Source: Pinguiococcus pyrenoidosus
Lineage: Eukaryota > Sar > Pinguiophyceae > Pinguiochrysidales > Pinguiochrysidaceae
Reading direction: 5' to 3'
Length of the DNA stretch: 49,262 nt
Assembly (NCBI GenBank): GCA_019677205.1
Contig: JAAMXY010002149.1
Span: 286-49,547 of the forward strand
Shown here: one piece after another, positions 1 to 12,300 of the stretch
Layout of the letters: every line of letters starts with the position of its first letter
Numbering within the stretch: the stretch's first letter is position 1
Made by a program: the position numbers and the translations under genes
Notes under the pieces: generated by a model
The model's database searches: none
Told to the model about the DNA's origin: nothing
The model's input: the letters and a program-made list of their open reading frames with translations, nothing else

Positions 1-15
1 CGCGGAGAACTCCAA

Positions 16-3000
16 ATGGACCACTCCACCGAGCCGTCGAGCGCGCGCTCCGCGTTTCAAATCTTCCGGCAGCTGCGCTCGAAGGAGCTGAAGGCTCGAA
101 ATGCTCAGATGGGAGTCGGAGAGCTGTCCTCCGCGGTGGCGGAAGAGTGGAAGTCTCTCTCGCCAAGCGATCGGGAAAGATACGAAGCCTTCGCGCGCGA
201 GGAGCGAATACAAGTGGACGAAATCAACCGGAAGAAAGACGAAGAGTACTCCAAGGCGCAAGCCTTGAAGCGCTCCAGCTTTGAGGTCGGGATGCTGGAG
301 GGGCGCGTGCGCACGTCCACGGCCCAGTCCTCGGAAGCCTCGTCCGAGAAGGACAAGGTTAGGGGCGGGAGGCCCCTGAAGCGCGAGCCCAGCGACGCTG
401 TGATACAGCGGCGCGAGGAGCGGCGGCAGCAGAAGGAGGAGCAAGAGAGGCAGTTCCAGGATATCCGGCTGGCAAAGGCGGAGCAAGCGGAGGCGCGGCT
501 CAAGTTCCTCCTGAGCCAGAGCGACATCTTTGCCCACTTCGGGATCGGAAAGGAGCTGGCGGAGCAACAGGTGCGTGGCAGGATTATGCTTTTTTTTTCC
601 TCTCTTGCTGTGTCGACATCTCGACATCTCGACATCTCGACATCTCGACATCACGACATCACGACATCACGACCTTCCAGTCTCGTGTCCGCGTCTTACG
701 TCATGTCCTTCCGCTTGTCAGGAGCTGGAGAAGGAGAGGAAGAAGGCGAAGGAGGAAGAGCAAACGGAGGAAACGCCGATGAAGCGCCGCATGAGCGAAG
801 AAGAGGAGGACGCGAGGATGCTCGAAGAGTCCGAAGAGCGCAAGGAAGACGACGACGACTTCCTGCTGTCTCAACCAAAGAGTGTGACGGGAAAGCTGCG
901 GCCATACCAGCTTGAGGGCCTGAACTGGATGATTCGCCTGCACAAGAACGGCATCAACGGCATCTTGGCGGACGAGATGGGACTCGGCAAGACGCTGCAG
1001 TCGATCTGCATCCTGGGCTACATGATGGAGTACAAGAACATCCGAGGCCCGCACATCGTCCTGGTCCCCAAGTCCACCCTCAGCAACTGGATGAACGAGT
1101 TCGCGAGGTGGTGTCCGTCGCTTCGCGTGGTCCGCTTCCACGGCTCCCGAGAAGAGCGCGAGGACTTCGTCCAGAATGTTCTGAAGCCCCACGACGGCGA
1201 CGATCGAGAGTGGGATGTCGTGGTCACGACCTACGAGATCGCCAATCGGGAGCGGCGATCCCTCTCCAAGTTCCCCTGGCGCTACATGATCATCGACGAG
1301 GCGCATCGGCTGAAGAACGAGACCAGTCAGTTCAGCATGACCGTCCGCGAAATGGAGACCCAGCATCGCCTGCTGCTCACGGGAACGCCGCTGCAGAACA
1401 ACCTCCATGAGCTCTGGGCGCTCCTAAACTTTCTCCTCCCGGACGTCTTCGCAAGCTCCGAGCAGTTCGACGACTGGTTCAACCTTGACATTGATGACGA
1501 CAACGCCAAGCAGAGAATCATCAGCCAGCTGCACAAGCTGCTGCGGCCTTTCATGCTGCGCAGGCTCAAGTCGGACGTGGAGAAGAGCCTGCCCCCGAAA
1601 ACGGAGACAATCCTGTTCGTTGGAATGTCCGCCATGCAGAAGGGCCTCTACCGGAAGCTCCTCCAGAGAGACATCGCCGCCATCCAGGGCGAGCCTGGGA
1701 CGAGCCGCAGCGCGGTCTTGAACATCGTTATGCAGCTGCGAAAGTGCTGCAACCACCCCTACCTCTTTCAGGGCGTCGAAGACCGCAGCTTGCACCCTCT
1801 GGGCGACCACCTGTGGAAGAACTGCGGGAAGATGGTCCTGCTGGACAAGCTTCTCACCAAGATGAAGGAGCGGGACCACCGCGTCCTGATTTTCACGCAG
1901 ATGACGCGGATGATGGATATCATGGAGGACTACTGCGTGGCAAAGGACTACTCCTACTGCCGCATCGACGGCAACACCAGCTACGAACTCCGCGAGTCCC
2001 AGATCGAGGAGTACAACGCGCCGGGGAGTCAAAAGTTCATCTTTCTCCTCAGCACGCGCGCCGGTGGGCTGGGTATCAACCTCCAGACGGCTGACACGTG
2101 CATCCTGTACGACTCCGACTGGAACCCGCAGGCAGACCTGCAGGCCCAGGACCGATGCCACCGCATCGGACAGACGAAGCCAGTGAACGTCTATCGGCTC
2201 GTCACGGAGAACACCGTGGAGGAGAAGATCATCGAGCGGGCGCAGAAGAAGCTGAAGCTCGATGCGATGGTGGTGCAGCAGGGGCGACTGCAGGACAAGG
2301 AGAAGAAGCTTAGCAAGGAGGAGCTGCTTGATAGCATTCGATACGGCGCCGACAAGGTCTTCCGATCCCAAAGCAGCTCCATCTCGGACGATGATATCGA
2401 GAAGATCCTGGAGGCCGGGCGGAAGCGAACGGAGGCGATGGAGGCCGCTCTGGCGGATCTGAAGGGCGACGCCCTGGACTTCAAGCTGGATGGTGGCATC
2501 GGCTCGCAGACCTTCGAAGGCGTCGACTACTCGAACCGGAAGCGTCCCGCCGGTCTGCCACTGTTCATCGATATAGGGAAGCGGCAGCGGACGGCGGTGA
2601 ACTACTCCAGTAGTCAGCCTCTGGAAAGCTCGAACGAAGGACGGAACACCAGCGCGTCCTTGATGAAGAAGTACTCCAAGCTTCCGAAGCACCTGCGACT
2701 TCCGCGGATGGAAGAGTGGCATTTTTATAACAGGGAGCGCCTAGAAGCCCTTGCGAAGAAGGAGGAACGGCTGTACATAGACTACTGCAAAGCAAACAAG
2801 CCGTCGTCCGTGGAGTTGCGAACGATTCAAGTTTTGTCGGACGAAGAGGTGGCCGAGAAGCAGGCCCTGCTGGCGGAGGGCTTCGGCAACTGGACGCGCA
2901 GCCAATTCAATGCCTTCCACAAGGGCAGCGCCAAGTACGGGCGCACCGCCCACGAGAAGATCGGAATCGAGTGCAACAAGACCACGGAAGAGGTGTCGTC

Positions 3001-4486
3001 CTACGCAAAGGCATTTTGGACCAGGGGCCCAACCAGCTTCTCCACCGCCGATTGGGACAAGCTGGTGAAGAACATCGAGAAGGGCGAACGGAAGCTGGAG
3101 GAGATCGCCCGCCTCACCGAGTCGACGCGAAGGTTCATTGAGAGCTTCGACAACGCCTGGGAGGATCTTGTCTTCAAGTACACTGGGAGCGCCCACCTCG
3201 GCGGCCAGAGTGACGACAGCAGCAGCGCCGGCTTTGGCGGTGCGAATGGAACGTATCACGAAGTGGAGGACCGCTTCCTGCTCTGCCTCGTCAACAGATA
3301 CGGCTACGGACGATGGGAGGACATCCGGCTCGCGATCCGCAGGGAAGACTGCTTTCGCTTTGACTACTTCCTCCAGTCCTGCAACGCGGAGACCCTGGAG
3401 AAACGCTGCGAGTCTCTGATGTATCAGGTTGAGAAGGAGCTCGCCGAAAGAGAGAAGAGGGAAGCAGCTGCTGCCGAGGGAGCAAGCAAGCTGAAAGATT
3501 CGATCCAAGCCACCTCCAAGGCCATCGAGAGTGTCGCGCTGTCGTTCAAGAAGGCGCAGGAGGCGCACAACGAAGTGGTCGCACGACGGGCTCGCCTGCG
3601 CCAGGAGATTGACGGTCGGCGCGCCATGCTCGAGCGCGAGCAGGCGCAGAGGAGAGCGGCCGGCATGCGAAGCTTGAAGATCCCGGCGGCAGCCCCCCGG
3701 ACGCGGAACACGGCCTCGGAGCACGCTCCGCCTGAGAGCCCCAAGCTACCTTTGACGAGGTCCGCTGCCTCGGGTTTGCCAGAGGCGTTGATGCCGGATC
3801 TGGTGGAGACCGTCGCTCGCGCAAGGGGCGCAAGCCTGAGCGCTGTGGTGGACGACTTTGCGGGCAGGCACAACGAGCTGGAGAAGGCCGCCGTCGAAGC
3901 GAAGATCAAAGAGGTTGCATTCCAAGACCGAGTGCCGGGTGTTGGAGAGGCGGTCTGGTGCATAAGGACCACCGCCGAGCTGTATCTGCCTGTTGGCGCC
4001 ACGGCCGTGGTGAGAGATCCGGCTGAGGATGTCATCCCAGCGCCGCGGCAGCGGCCACGGAGCTCGAGCCCGAAGCCTGCCAAGCGAAAACCTGTCAGCG
4101 AAGCGGGGCCTCCGCCGAAGAAGAAGCGATCCGACTCCCATGCGGAGTCTTCCGATTCCACCGCCAAATCCGCGGTTGACGCGCTGCAGATCAAGGTGCC
4201 CGACCCTCCGAAGAAGAGCAGCTCGGCGCTGAAGCTCTTCGGCCGACGGATGCATCCGGAGATCAAGGCCAAGTATCCGCATGCCGACAAGAAGTGGAAG
4301 GTGCGACACCTGCGCGACCTTTGGGAATCGCTCGACGAGTCGGAGCGGCAGAAGTACCGGAAGTTGGAAGACGAGGACCGTGCGAGATACGATCGCGAGT
4401 ATGAAGAGTACCGCCTCAAGATGAAGAGCATCCAAGAGAAGGCCGCATCGGGCGGCCATGTCAAGGCGAAGCGGGCTGTCTTGTAG
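16..4486 (+). CDS. ISWI: ISWI-type SNF2 chromatin remodeller with N- and C-terminal HMG boxes
   Basis: Exons 16-570 and 722-4486, 1439 aa. This is a nuclear ATP-dependent nucleosome-sliding enzyme. The N-terminus (about residues 8-75) reads as an HMG box. The SNF2 ATPase follows: Walker A region DEMGLGKT near residue 269, DEAH near 377, then GTPLQNN and the C-terminal helicase lobe with DRCHRIGQ. The HAND-SANT-SLIDE module typical of ISWI follows (SANT near 905, SLIDE near 1030), then a basic low-complexity stretch. A second HMG-like box lies at about 1352-1420. Known ISWI proteins are about 1000-1100 aa and lack HMG boxes, so the two boxes are additions. The ATG at 16 is only 15 bp from the window edge, so a more upstream start cannot be excluded. 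The stop lies 36 bp from the convergent TAP42 stop. Confidence 0.92.
571..721 (+). repeat. ISWI intron with octamer tandem repeat
   Basis: This is the only intron of the ISWI gene, with a GTGCGT donor and a TCAG acceptor. Positions 614-669 hold seven head-to-tail 8-bp units: four CGACATCT followed by three CGACATCA. The unit variant switches once, as expected of a slippage-expanded minisatellite. Confidence 0.85.
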
Positions 4487-4522
4487 TCGGCCAGAGCCTA
4501 GGCATCTCGCCGGAAGTCTACG

Positions 4523-6551
4523 CTAGAATCGTTTGCCCATCTTGTTGCCCATGCCCCGCGGATGCTCGTCCTTCCAGTCGTCCCAATCGCGATCCTGCCC
4601 ACCAAGAAAAAAAAACTAAGTTTGGAGCTGCTGTCAACTTGCTCGCCGCCACCGTACCTTTCGCGCCGCTTGTTCCACAAGCTCTGCATCGTCCTCATCC
4701 CCGTCTCTCTCCAGTTGATCCATGCGCCGAGGCCCCTTGTTGTTTTCCGCAGCCTTCTGCGCCTCCTGCATTCGGGTTGCCGACACGAGTTAGGCGTTGT
4801 GTCGCGCAAACACACACAACCAAGAAGTCTGCTCGTGCCTGTCGGCGCATAGCGTCCTGGTACTCTTGCTCAGCAAAGTCTTCGAGGGACATCGTGGGCA
4901 GGTTGTGGAAAGGCCGGAAAACCTCTCCCTGCGCCGAAAGCCAAAAACGGGATGAATGACTGAGAACCTGCCGTTGGAGCGGATTTCGAAGCTCTTTCGC
5001 TCCTTTGAAGCGACGATCGTCTGCACTCACCTTGACGACTTGTCGTCTTTCCGTGATGCTACCGTCCACGTTGCGATCGAGATGGGTGACCTTTGCGGAG
5101 CAAGTAGGATGGCACCGTTAGCTTTGCATGGTCCCAGGTACGAAGACATAGTTTGAAACCGGCAGCAGCACCTGGATGCCTCTTCGTTCCTCCGGAGGAA
5201 CCACGGGCGGCGCGCGGGAGTCATGTGCCGCCTGTTTCGCGATAAGTTAGATGGCAGCGGTCTGTGTTCCTTGTCCCGGCCTCCCTTCTCGCGAACCTGC
5301 TCTCCCGAGTCGGCTTGCCGATTCGCCGCGAAGGCCAGGATGGATTCCTGCAGAAAGTCATCCCTTAGACGCGGATCACCGGCTGCCAAGCCTTCTTGCG
5401 TGATGCCGTACCTCTTCTTGTAGGCTAACTAATTGCTCAACGGAGTCCCGCACCGCTGTGAAAGACTGAGGTGAATTCGTGTTCTCTTCTTGCGCTTCTC
5501 CGTGATTATCCAAGGGAGCTCTGCCTACCGTGCGAGAGCGCCGTCTCCCATCTTTCGCGAAGGATGTCATCTGCCGCTTCCAATTCACTGTCCTGGCCCT
5601 CAGCGTGTAGTCGCAGAATCTCCGACGCCGCATCTGCATACATTCGCAATTCGTACAGTGAGGAAAACCCCACATTCTCAGCTCTCTACTTCTCTCTCTC
5701 TCTCTCTCTCTCGCGTTGTCTGTTGACCTTTGCTTCGATCCATCGCAGCGATCTTCTGGCGAAGCTGCGCGTCGAGTTCCTTAATCGTCTGCTCCGCTGC
5801 CTGCTGCCTTCTGAACCTCTCAATCTGTGGCAGAGATGCGAAAAATGAAGCAAAAAAGAGCAAATCAGCCCTGTCCAGAAAAGGCGACCAAAAGCGTGCA
5901 AAACGCGACGCTGTACCTTCCGTAGACGCTTTGCATTCGCATCCAGCGGCCGCACAGCTCTGCAATTTGACCGCACCTTAGGAGAACACTCACAACATGG
6001 ATATATTATCGACACTTACTCATCTCCGTCGCCTTCGAGCTCTTGCCACTGCTGCAATTCCGCCTTTTGCACCATTTCCAGATCCATCGCCCTTCAAAAG
6101 CCGCATTTTCAGCCGTGAACCGCGCTTTTGACCCCACTTTCACCCGCGCACCTCATCAGAAACGCTCCGTATGCGGTCTTCGCAGCTTTGACTGCAGTAT
6201 AGCGCCGTTTCATGATGTCTTCGACCGGAATTCCCTCCGGTCTGTCGCCTTTTTCTAAGACTTTCGCTGTCGGAGCTTTAGAAAAGCGGAAGCTACGGCG
6301 CGTCGAACGCCCCAAAACGCACCTTTGAAGTACGGAAGTAAGACGCAAGGCAGCGACGCAGTCGACATCTCGTCCAGAAGCTCATTTGTGGACAGGAAGC
6401 CTTCCCGCGCAGCGCGATTTAAACTGTCATCGATGGTTTCCGCGAGTTCTCCGCTCGGTGTACTACTCTCGTCAGCTAAGCGCTCGTGCACGCTTCGCCA
6501 GCACTTCGCCAGCTGCATTTCGAGGGACTCGGAAGCGTCTGGGCCGCTCAT
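4523..6551 (-). CDS. TAP42: TAP42/IGBP1 (alpha4)-like PP2A regulatory protein, 13 exons
   Basis: Exons (minus strand): 6551-6323, 6275-6152, 6091-6020, 5959-5917, 5824-5728, 5633-5529, 5455-5412, 5347-5297, 5231-5172, 5090-5031, 4928-4821, 4765-4658, 4594-4523; 390 aa with the frame intact throughout. Family hallmarks are the N-terminal helical segment FLSTNELLDE, the IERFRRQQ helix, the VFRPFHNLPTMSLEDF block and the C-terminal WDDWKDEHPRGMGN signature. TAP42/alpha4 binds PP2A-family catalytic subunits (PP2A, PP4, PP6), stabilises them, and links them to TOR signalling. It is cytosolic. Introns are 47-102 bp, the densest splitting on this strand. The start is the first in-frame ATG of the exon. 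The exon 9/10 and 10/11 borders rest on splice consensus plus family fit and could shift by a few residues. Confidence 0.9.
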
Positions 6552-6765
6552 CTTGCGTACAAAGCGTCAATTGCGCCGAAGTTTTGCGGGTGAAATGCAA
6601 AAGACAAAAAATCGCGAAGAATCGTACGCCCGCATGCACTTTGGGAGGAGAAGGAAGGGACTTGCACGGATTTTCTCTCTCGGAAAGGCACACTCATAAC
6701 TTCCTCATCATGCTTCTGTATCGGACTTCGACGGCAGTGGGCACTCGTTCTCCGCCCTTCATGGC

Positions 6766-8463
6766 TCAGTAGTAGGCACTTAGGGAGTTGTCTGTGAATT
6801 TCCCGAAGTCGATGCCTGGCTGCCAGCGAGATGCGAGGGTGGGAACGCCTGCAAGAAGCCAGAGAATGAGACCGGGGGAGACGGAGGGAGGGGAGGGAGC
6901 GACGCAATGCAGGCCTTGCATGCCTTGCGGGCCTTGCATGCCTGGTATCATCACCTTGTGGAAGCGACTCTGCCGCCAGAGAGGTCTGCGCATCCTCTGG
7001 GCGCCTTCCTGTTACAATCAAAGACTGGGTCACGGAATGCAAACCGGAGAAGCTGCTCAACCTCGCTCAGCAAGCCCGCCGATGCACAAACCTGGTGGTG
7101 GGTCCATGGGCTCGTCCCAGCCTGGCTCCATGAACACCGCAAAGGTTTCCCGAGAAACGCCCACTGCAATCCCGGGAAGGGGAGGGCAAGGTCGGGTGAG
7201 AACCAGAACTACGGGCGGCAGCAGCGTCTACGTCACGATTCGTACGTACAGCGGTTGACACCACGCACTGCATGTGGTGTTGCTTGCACAACACCACCTG
7301 AGTGCACTTGCGCAGTTTCTCCAATCTGGAAGAGCAAGTACTCTTCGGTGCCTAGATCCGCGAAGCGGCCATCTTGAGTTCCACAGCAAGCCGAACGGAT
7401 CTCCACAATTCGGACGCACCGGCTGGAACGGCGGCTTTGACGACGTCGCCGCTTCTCGCGCGAATGTAGAGGCCCGCTTCTGGGTCTGGATTGGGGATTT
7501 CTTGGCCCTCAGCATCTAGAAACATCGCTGGCACAAGCCCCGTCAAGGATCCGTGATCGTTGTGCCAGCCGCACCAATCTGAGAACGACGTGTCTGCATC
7601 ACCAAGGTGCGGGGCTTAGCACTGATCTCGCCGCAGCGACCTGCAGATTGGCCGCTGGCAACGCTTACCTTCGTTGCGCTGCAGATCCTGCTCGTCGTTC
7701 ATCGCAAAGTAGTGCAGCAGGCGGCCCTTGGCGCAGATGGATTTCTCGATGATGTCCGCCAGCCGCGCCTCCGGATAAGTCGGCTCCGTCTCATGCACAT
7801 ACGCGTCCACCAGCTTTGCCACGAGAACCCCGATCTCAACCACCTTCTGACCTTCATTTCCGCGGCATGCCGCGTGAGCTTTTCGTGTCCTCGCCGTAGA
7901 TATCGCTCACGCCACATCCAAGGCATCTTACCCATAGCTCGAAAGGCCTCTCGGAGCTCTGGCATCTCCTCGGACGGCCAGATGTTGGGGTGCACGAACG
8001 GCGCGTAGTTCTTGATGATCTCTTGGTCGTCCACCGGCGCATCATACTGTGGGTTGGCGTAGTAGGAACCTTTCTTGAGGTCTGGGACGCCCTGCAGCTT
8101 CTCTCGGCCGTGGCTCCAACCGAAACTGTAGAACGAGTCCGGATGCTCATACTGGCGCTTGGTCTCGTCCGGCAGATTTGCAAAGCGCCACGCCAGTGGC
8201 AGCAGGTCTGCCCTCAGCTTGTTCACCTTCGGAACATTGCTGACTGCGAGGATGCCAAGCCCGTCGAATCCGAACGCCTGGGACGGAGTTTAAGCGGAGG
8301 ACGCTCATTCTCCGCGCGCGAAGTCCTTCACAGCCACGCGCGAAGTCCGCACCTGCTCGATCTTGGGCCGCAACGCGCCGCCCGCCTGAGCCAGAGACTC
8401 ATAGGGAATCACCTCGATGGTCCTTTGGGGCGACTCAGAAGCGCTCTCGTCGGTTGCGGCCAT
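6766..8463 (-). CDS. 2-oxoglutarate/Fe(II)-dependent oxygenase, isopenicillin-N-synthase-like
   Basis: Exons (minus): 8463-8353, 8277-7932, 7851-7669, 7593-7420, 7351-7262, 7163-7092, 6996-6955, 6848-6766; 366 aa. The fold is the plant/fungal DIOX type: an N-terminal region, then a jelly roll. The iron facial triad is readable as the HxD pair H224 and D226 (GWHNDHG) and a later His in ATPHAVR (H298; H288 in VHSGG is the alternative). The 2OG-binding arginine is likely in VSRETF. The C-terminus is SLSAYY, resembling large fungal/plant members. Substrate is unknown. The predicted start lies 25 bp from a TTTTTGGCGG element in the region shared with the RhoGEF gene. Identity as a 2OG oxygenase is firm; substrate class is not. 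Confidence 0.88.
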
Positions 8464-9323
8464 ATTCTCTAAGGATTTCCGCGCGGATTTTTGGCGGCAG
8501 TTCTGGCGCCGATGCGCCAAATGAAGTGCGAACAGTCCGCAGACTGTGGAGAGTGTGGACAGAAACGGAAGGTGCAATCAGTTGCGTCGCGTCGCTGAGC
8601 GCGTGGCGCTGCTGCAAGCGAGAGCACATGGCGTTCACGTGGTGGAGTATGGAGCTGGCGAAGAGAGCGTCTTAAGGGTGACGGCGGTGGAGGGGCCTGA
8701 GCACCGTAAACGCCAAACGCACTGTGGATTCTCTCGGATTCGCAAGATCGGTTTCCGCGTTGCGCTCTAGTTTCTCAAGGGTGTATCTAATGACAAATAT
8801 TTGTTATTATCATATGAATAAATATATTCCTCTACAGCTCTGGACCGATCATAAAATAATGATTATTTTTCCGATAATTAATGACAATATATTTCATTAA
8901 TTTCACATAAATAAAAACATTATAGTTGATGATAAACATTAACTATGTATACGAATATGCACCCCTTAGGCATGTGGACGCAGCTTCCGCTTCGAGTTCT
9001 TCCCGCGTCGCTTCTGTTCTCGGACTTTTAGCCGCTGTCGCGGGCGCAGTTGTCCCTCGCGACGCCTCCGGCGCCCCTAGTCTCTCGCACCTCCTCTCGC
9101 GAACACTTCTCAGCTGTGCATCGCCGCCGGAACGGCCCCGAGAACCTCGGCTGATACGCAGAAACGCCGCGCGGGAAACCGGTTGTGTTCGGTCACCGTT
9201 AGGAGGCCAGAAGCCTCGTGCGCACGCGCGCCGAGGCCGATCTTCCTGCTTTTTTCTTCGCAGGGAGGGGCTGTGCGGCCTCTGGTATAGCAGCGCGAGA
9301 GAAGTGGAGAAGCGCCGACCAGA
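8464..9323. other. Divergent intergenic region (oxygenase / RhoGEF) with an AT-rich island
   Basis: This 860-bp spacer lies between two head-to-head genes. Near the oxygenase start it carries TTTCCGCGCGGA (8477-8488 area) and TTTTTGGCGG (8488-8497). Positions about 8775-8955 are strongly AT-rich and look foreign against the GC-rich surroundings. Plus-strand ORFs here lack a usable ATG or overlap the RhoGEF start out of frame, and I do not accept them as genes. Confidence 0.6.
8488..8497. promoter_or_regulatory. E2F-like element upstream of the oxygenase start
   Basis: TTTTTGGCGG lies 25 bp upstream of the minus-strand ATG at 8463. It resembles the TTTSSCGC class bound by E2F/DP factors. Function is inferred from similarity and from recurrence at other starts in this window. 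Confidence 0.4.
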
Positions 9324-12300
9324 ATGGATCCCGATCGCGTGAACTTCCCACTCCATGCCGCGGCGAAGCGCGGCGCGCCCAAGGCCGAGCTGCGCCATCT
9401 GGTGGACGCCGGCTGCCAGTTGAACGGCTTTGACAACAACGGGAACCCTGCGCTCCATGTGGCCGCGGCGTTTGGGAAGACGGCCTGTGCGGTGGCGCTC
9501 GTGGGCCTCGGAGCCCAGCTTGCCAGCACCAACGCCAAGGGCCATACGGCCAAAGAGGTCGCCAGAGCGCACGGACACATGGATGTGGCGCAGTTTTTGG
9601 AGGACCTGGAGCCCACGCCTGCTCCGATGCCGGCTGCGGCTTTTTGTGCGCCGCAGGCGAGGCCAACGGTGGGTCACATGATCCCGCCGGCGGGGACCGG
9701 ATCCGGATCCAGCTCCGGCTCGGGCTCGAATGTGCCGTCCACCACCAGCTGGGAGAGCTTTGGCCGGCCCATGCAGCCGATGGCGCCGGTGGCGCAGGGA
9801 ATGCCGTCCCGGAGCTGGGACGACATGAGAATGGCCGCGCAGATGCCGTTGTCGACGACCGCGCAGGCCTCCGCGAGCAGAAGCTGGGAGAAGGCTGCAC
9901 CCGGTGGACAGAGAAGCACCGCGCCCGTTTCGCAGACGGCCGCACAGAGCTGGGAGAGCTTCGCAGCAGTGAAGCAGCCGGCGGCGCCCACCGTGGCGCA
10001 GGCGCCGGCGACGAGTTGGGACAACTTCGGAGGAACCGGCATGGATCCGTGGGCACAGACTGCCACGAGCGGCGGCCGAGATCCGTGGGACGTGGCCTGG
10101 ACGTTTGGCCTTGAGGACGACGGTCCTGGCCACCGCAAGAACACGTCGTCGACGTCCACGGCAGCGTCGCTGGAGGGATCCATGAACGAAAAGCAACGAA
10201 GAAGGGCGTGGAGGGAAGCGGCGCTGAACGAGGTCATCTCGTCGGAGACCACGTATGTGAAGGAGCTGGAGGTCATCGTTGACGTTTACATGGAGAAGTT
10301 CGAAGAAGCGGGATCTCCGGTGCCTCCGCAAAGCCGCAAAGTTTTGTTTTCTAATGTGCGGAACATTTTGGTGCTCAATCGGAGGCTGCTGACCGAGCTG
10401 GAGCACAAGAAGAGCAGGGGCGAGAGCTTCATCGAGTCGCTGCACAACTTCGTGCCCTACTTGCGGATGTACCAGGAGTACATCAACAACTACGAGTACG
10501 CGTCCCGGGAGCTCGGGAACCTTACGAGCAACAATCGGGAGTTTGCGATTTTCCTGGAGGAGTGCGATGAACAGAACGGGACAAGCCTGACGCTGCGAGA
10601 TTTCTTGATTGTGCCCGTTCAGCGGATCCCGAGATACCGACTGCTGCTCAGCGAGGTCCTCAAGCACACGCCCGCGGATGCCTATCCCGCGGAGCATGCC
10701 TTGCTCGACGACGCGCTACGCAGCGTGGCGCAGCTCGCGTCGACCATCGACGATGAGCTCCGGAAGCACCAGTCCCGGTCGAAGGTCGTGTCCATCGCGA
10801 ACGAAGTGGGAAGTAAAGAGCTCATCACGCCGACGCGTCTCTTTGTTCATGAGGGCTTCCTTGACAAGATTTCGCGCCATGGACCCCAGCGCCGCAAGTT
10901 TGTTCTTTTCAATGATCTTCTGTGCTACATGGAGCCCCCCGGCGTGCTCTCGACCGGATACAAGCTCAATCGGAGCATGCCCCTCGACGAGGTCTACGTC
11001 GTCGATCGGGTCGACGCGCAGGAGGAGTTTATCATCCTGAGCAGAGAGAAGAGCTTCAGTTGCCGGGCAGACACGCCCGCGGACAAGATCGCCTGGGTCG
11101 AGAAGATCCGCGACGCGCAGGGAAAGCTCAGTGCGAGGCGGAACCAGAACGCGAAAGGCGTCCAGGTCAGCAAGAAGGTGTCGGTGATCCGGAACGGCCA
11201 TGTCCGCCAACTGGACATTGGGTCTCTCGAGGAACGGCTACTTCACCTGGCCTCCAAGGGGCAGAAGAAGTTGCAGATCGGAGACTTCCACTCTGTTCAG
11301 GGGGGAGTGACCTCGACGAAGCGCGGTCTTGTAGGTTCCATCATGGCGGATGGAGAGGCGGCGGTGGGTAGACCTTCAGGAGCAGCCCTCCCGTCCATGT
11401 CTGAGCATAGCAGCGCTCTCCTTGATCTGGAAGGTCTAAGCTTTGAAGCCCCGCCACCACAGGCGGCAGGCGTGTCTGCGATGCCGGCGGAGAGGCAAGC
11501 GTCGATGCCTGCTAGCGCGGCGCAAGCGATGCCGCATCCGCAAGGGATGGGAGTGAGCGGAGCTCAAAGATCCATGTCAATGAACGCCGCGGCGGATCGG
11601 CCTGTGAGCACGATGCAGCAGATGCGGCCGATGTCCCACGCTGCCGCGAGCGCGATCTCGCAGCACATGCAGGCTCCGAGTCCCCTGCAAACACCGAGTC
11701 CGCAGCAGTCAGCGCAGGCAGCGCAGGCAGCGCAGGCAGCGCAGGCAGCGCAGGCCCCTGCCGTGTCACCTACGCCTTCAGAAAGCCGGGCGCAGACGTC
11801 TCGTCCGCCGCTGCGCCGCCTGCCACCGAAGAAGCTCTCCGAAGCTTTCAGCAAGAGCGAGGAGCGGTCGTCGGACAGCGCTTTGCCAAGTCCGGTTCCC
11901 GCGGGGAAGTTTGGGTCCAATCCAACGACGCCTCTGCCGGGCAGTCAATCGAAGAGTGGCAGCTTCAGCCCGACCCCTGGGCTCAGCCCCGCGGCGGAGC
12001 CGACCTTGCCATCTTCGGCCAAGGCTGCGCAGGGCTCGCAGGTCCACCGGCCACCTCCGCGGTCGCCGCCTCCCGCGGCTGCTGGAGCGCCAGCATCGGG
12101 GCGGGTGAGGAACACGGCAAGCGCGCTGCAGCATAAGATACCGATGGGCATGCCGCTCGGAGGTATCAACGTCGCTGGCACCAAAGCGGCAGCAAGCGCC
12201 CCCAGAGGGTCTCACGGCCCCGGCCAGCCGGGAAGCCAGATGAACGCTCCGAGAAACGGAGCCACCGATCCGTTTGGACAGCACACGCCGCAGCTCACTC

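Noticed and set aside
1424-2722. 432-codon minus-strand ORF inside ISWI
   Set aside because: It is antisense to the conserved helicase C domain; leucine/valine/histidine-rich composition is typical of shadow ORFs.
5690-5713. CT/GA run in a TAP42 intron as a polypyrimidine tract
   Set aside because: On the gene strand it is a purine (GA) run, so it cannot serve as the tract; it is a simple microsatellite.
8521-8770. Small ORFs upstream of the oxygenase, including a Cys-rich 28-residue peptide
   Set aside because: The longer frame lacks an ATG and the short one is weak. There is no splice continuation or similarity.
8926-9342. Plus-strand ORF starting in the AT-rich island and overlapping the RhoGEF start
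   Set aside because: It is out of frame with the RhoGEF and has no domain; at most it would act as an upstream ORF, and no evidence supports that.
8943-10697. 584-codon minus-strand ORF opposite the RhoGEF gene
   Set aside because: It is antisense to a well-supported ankyrin-DH coding region, is Arg/His/Leu-rich and shows no domain; it is a GC-rich shadow frame.
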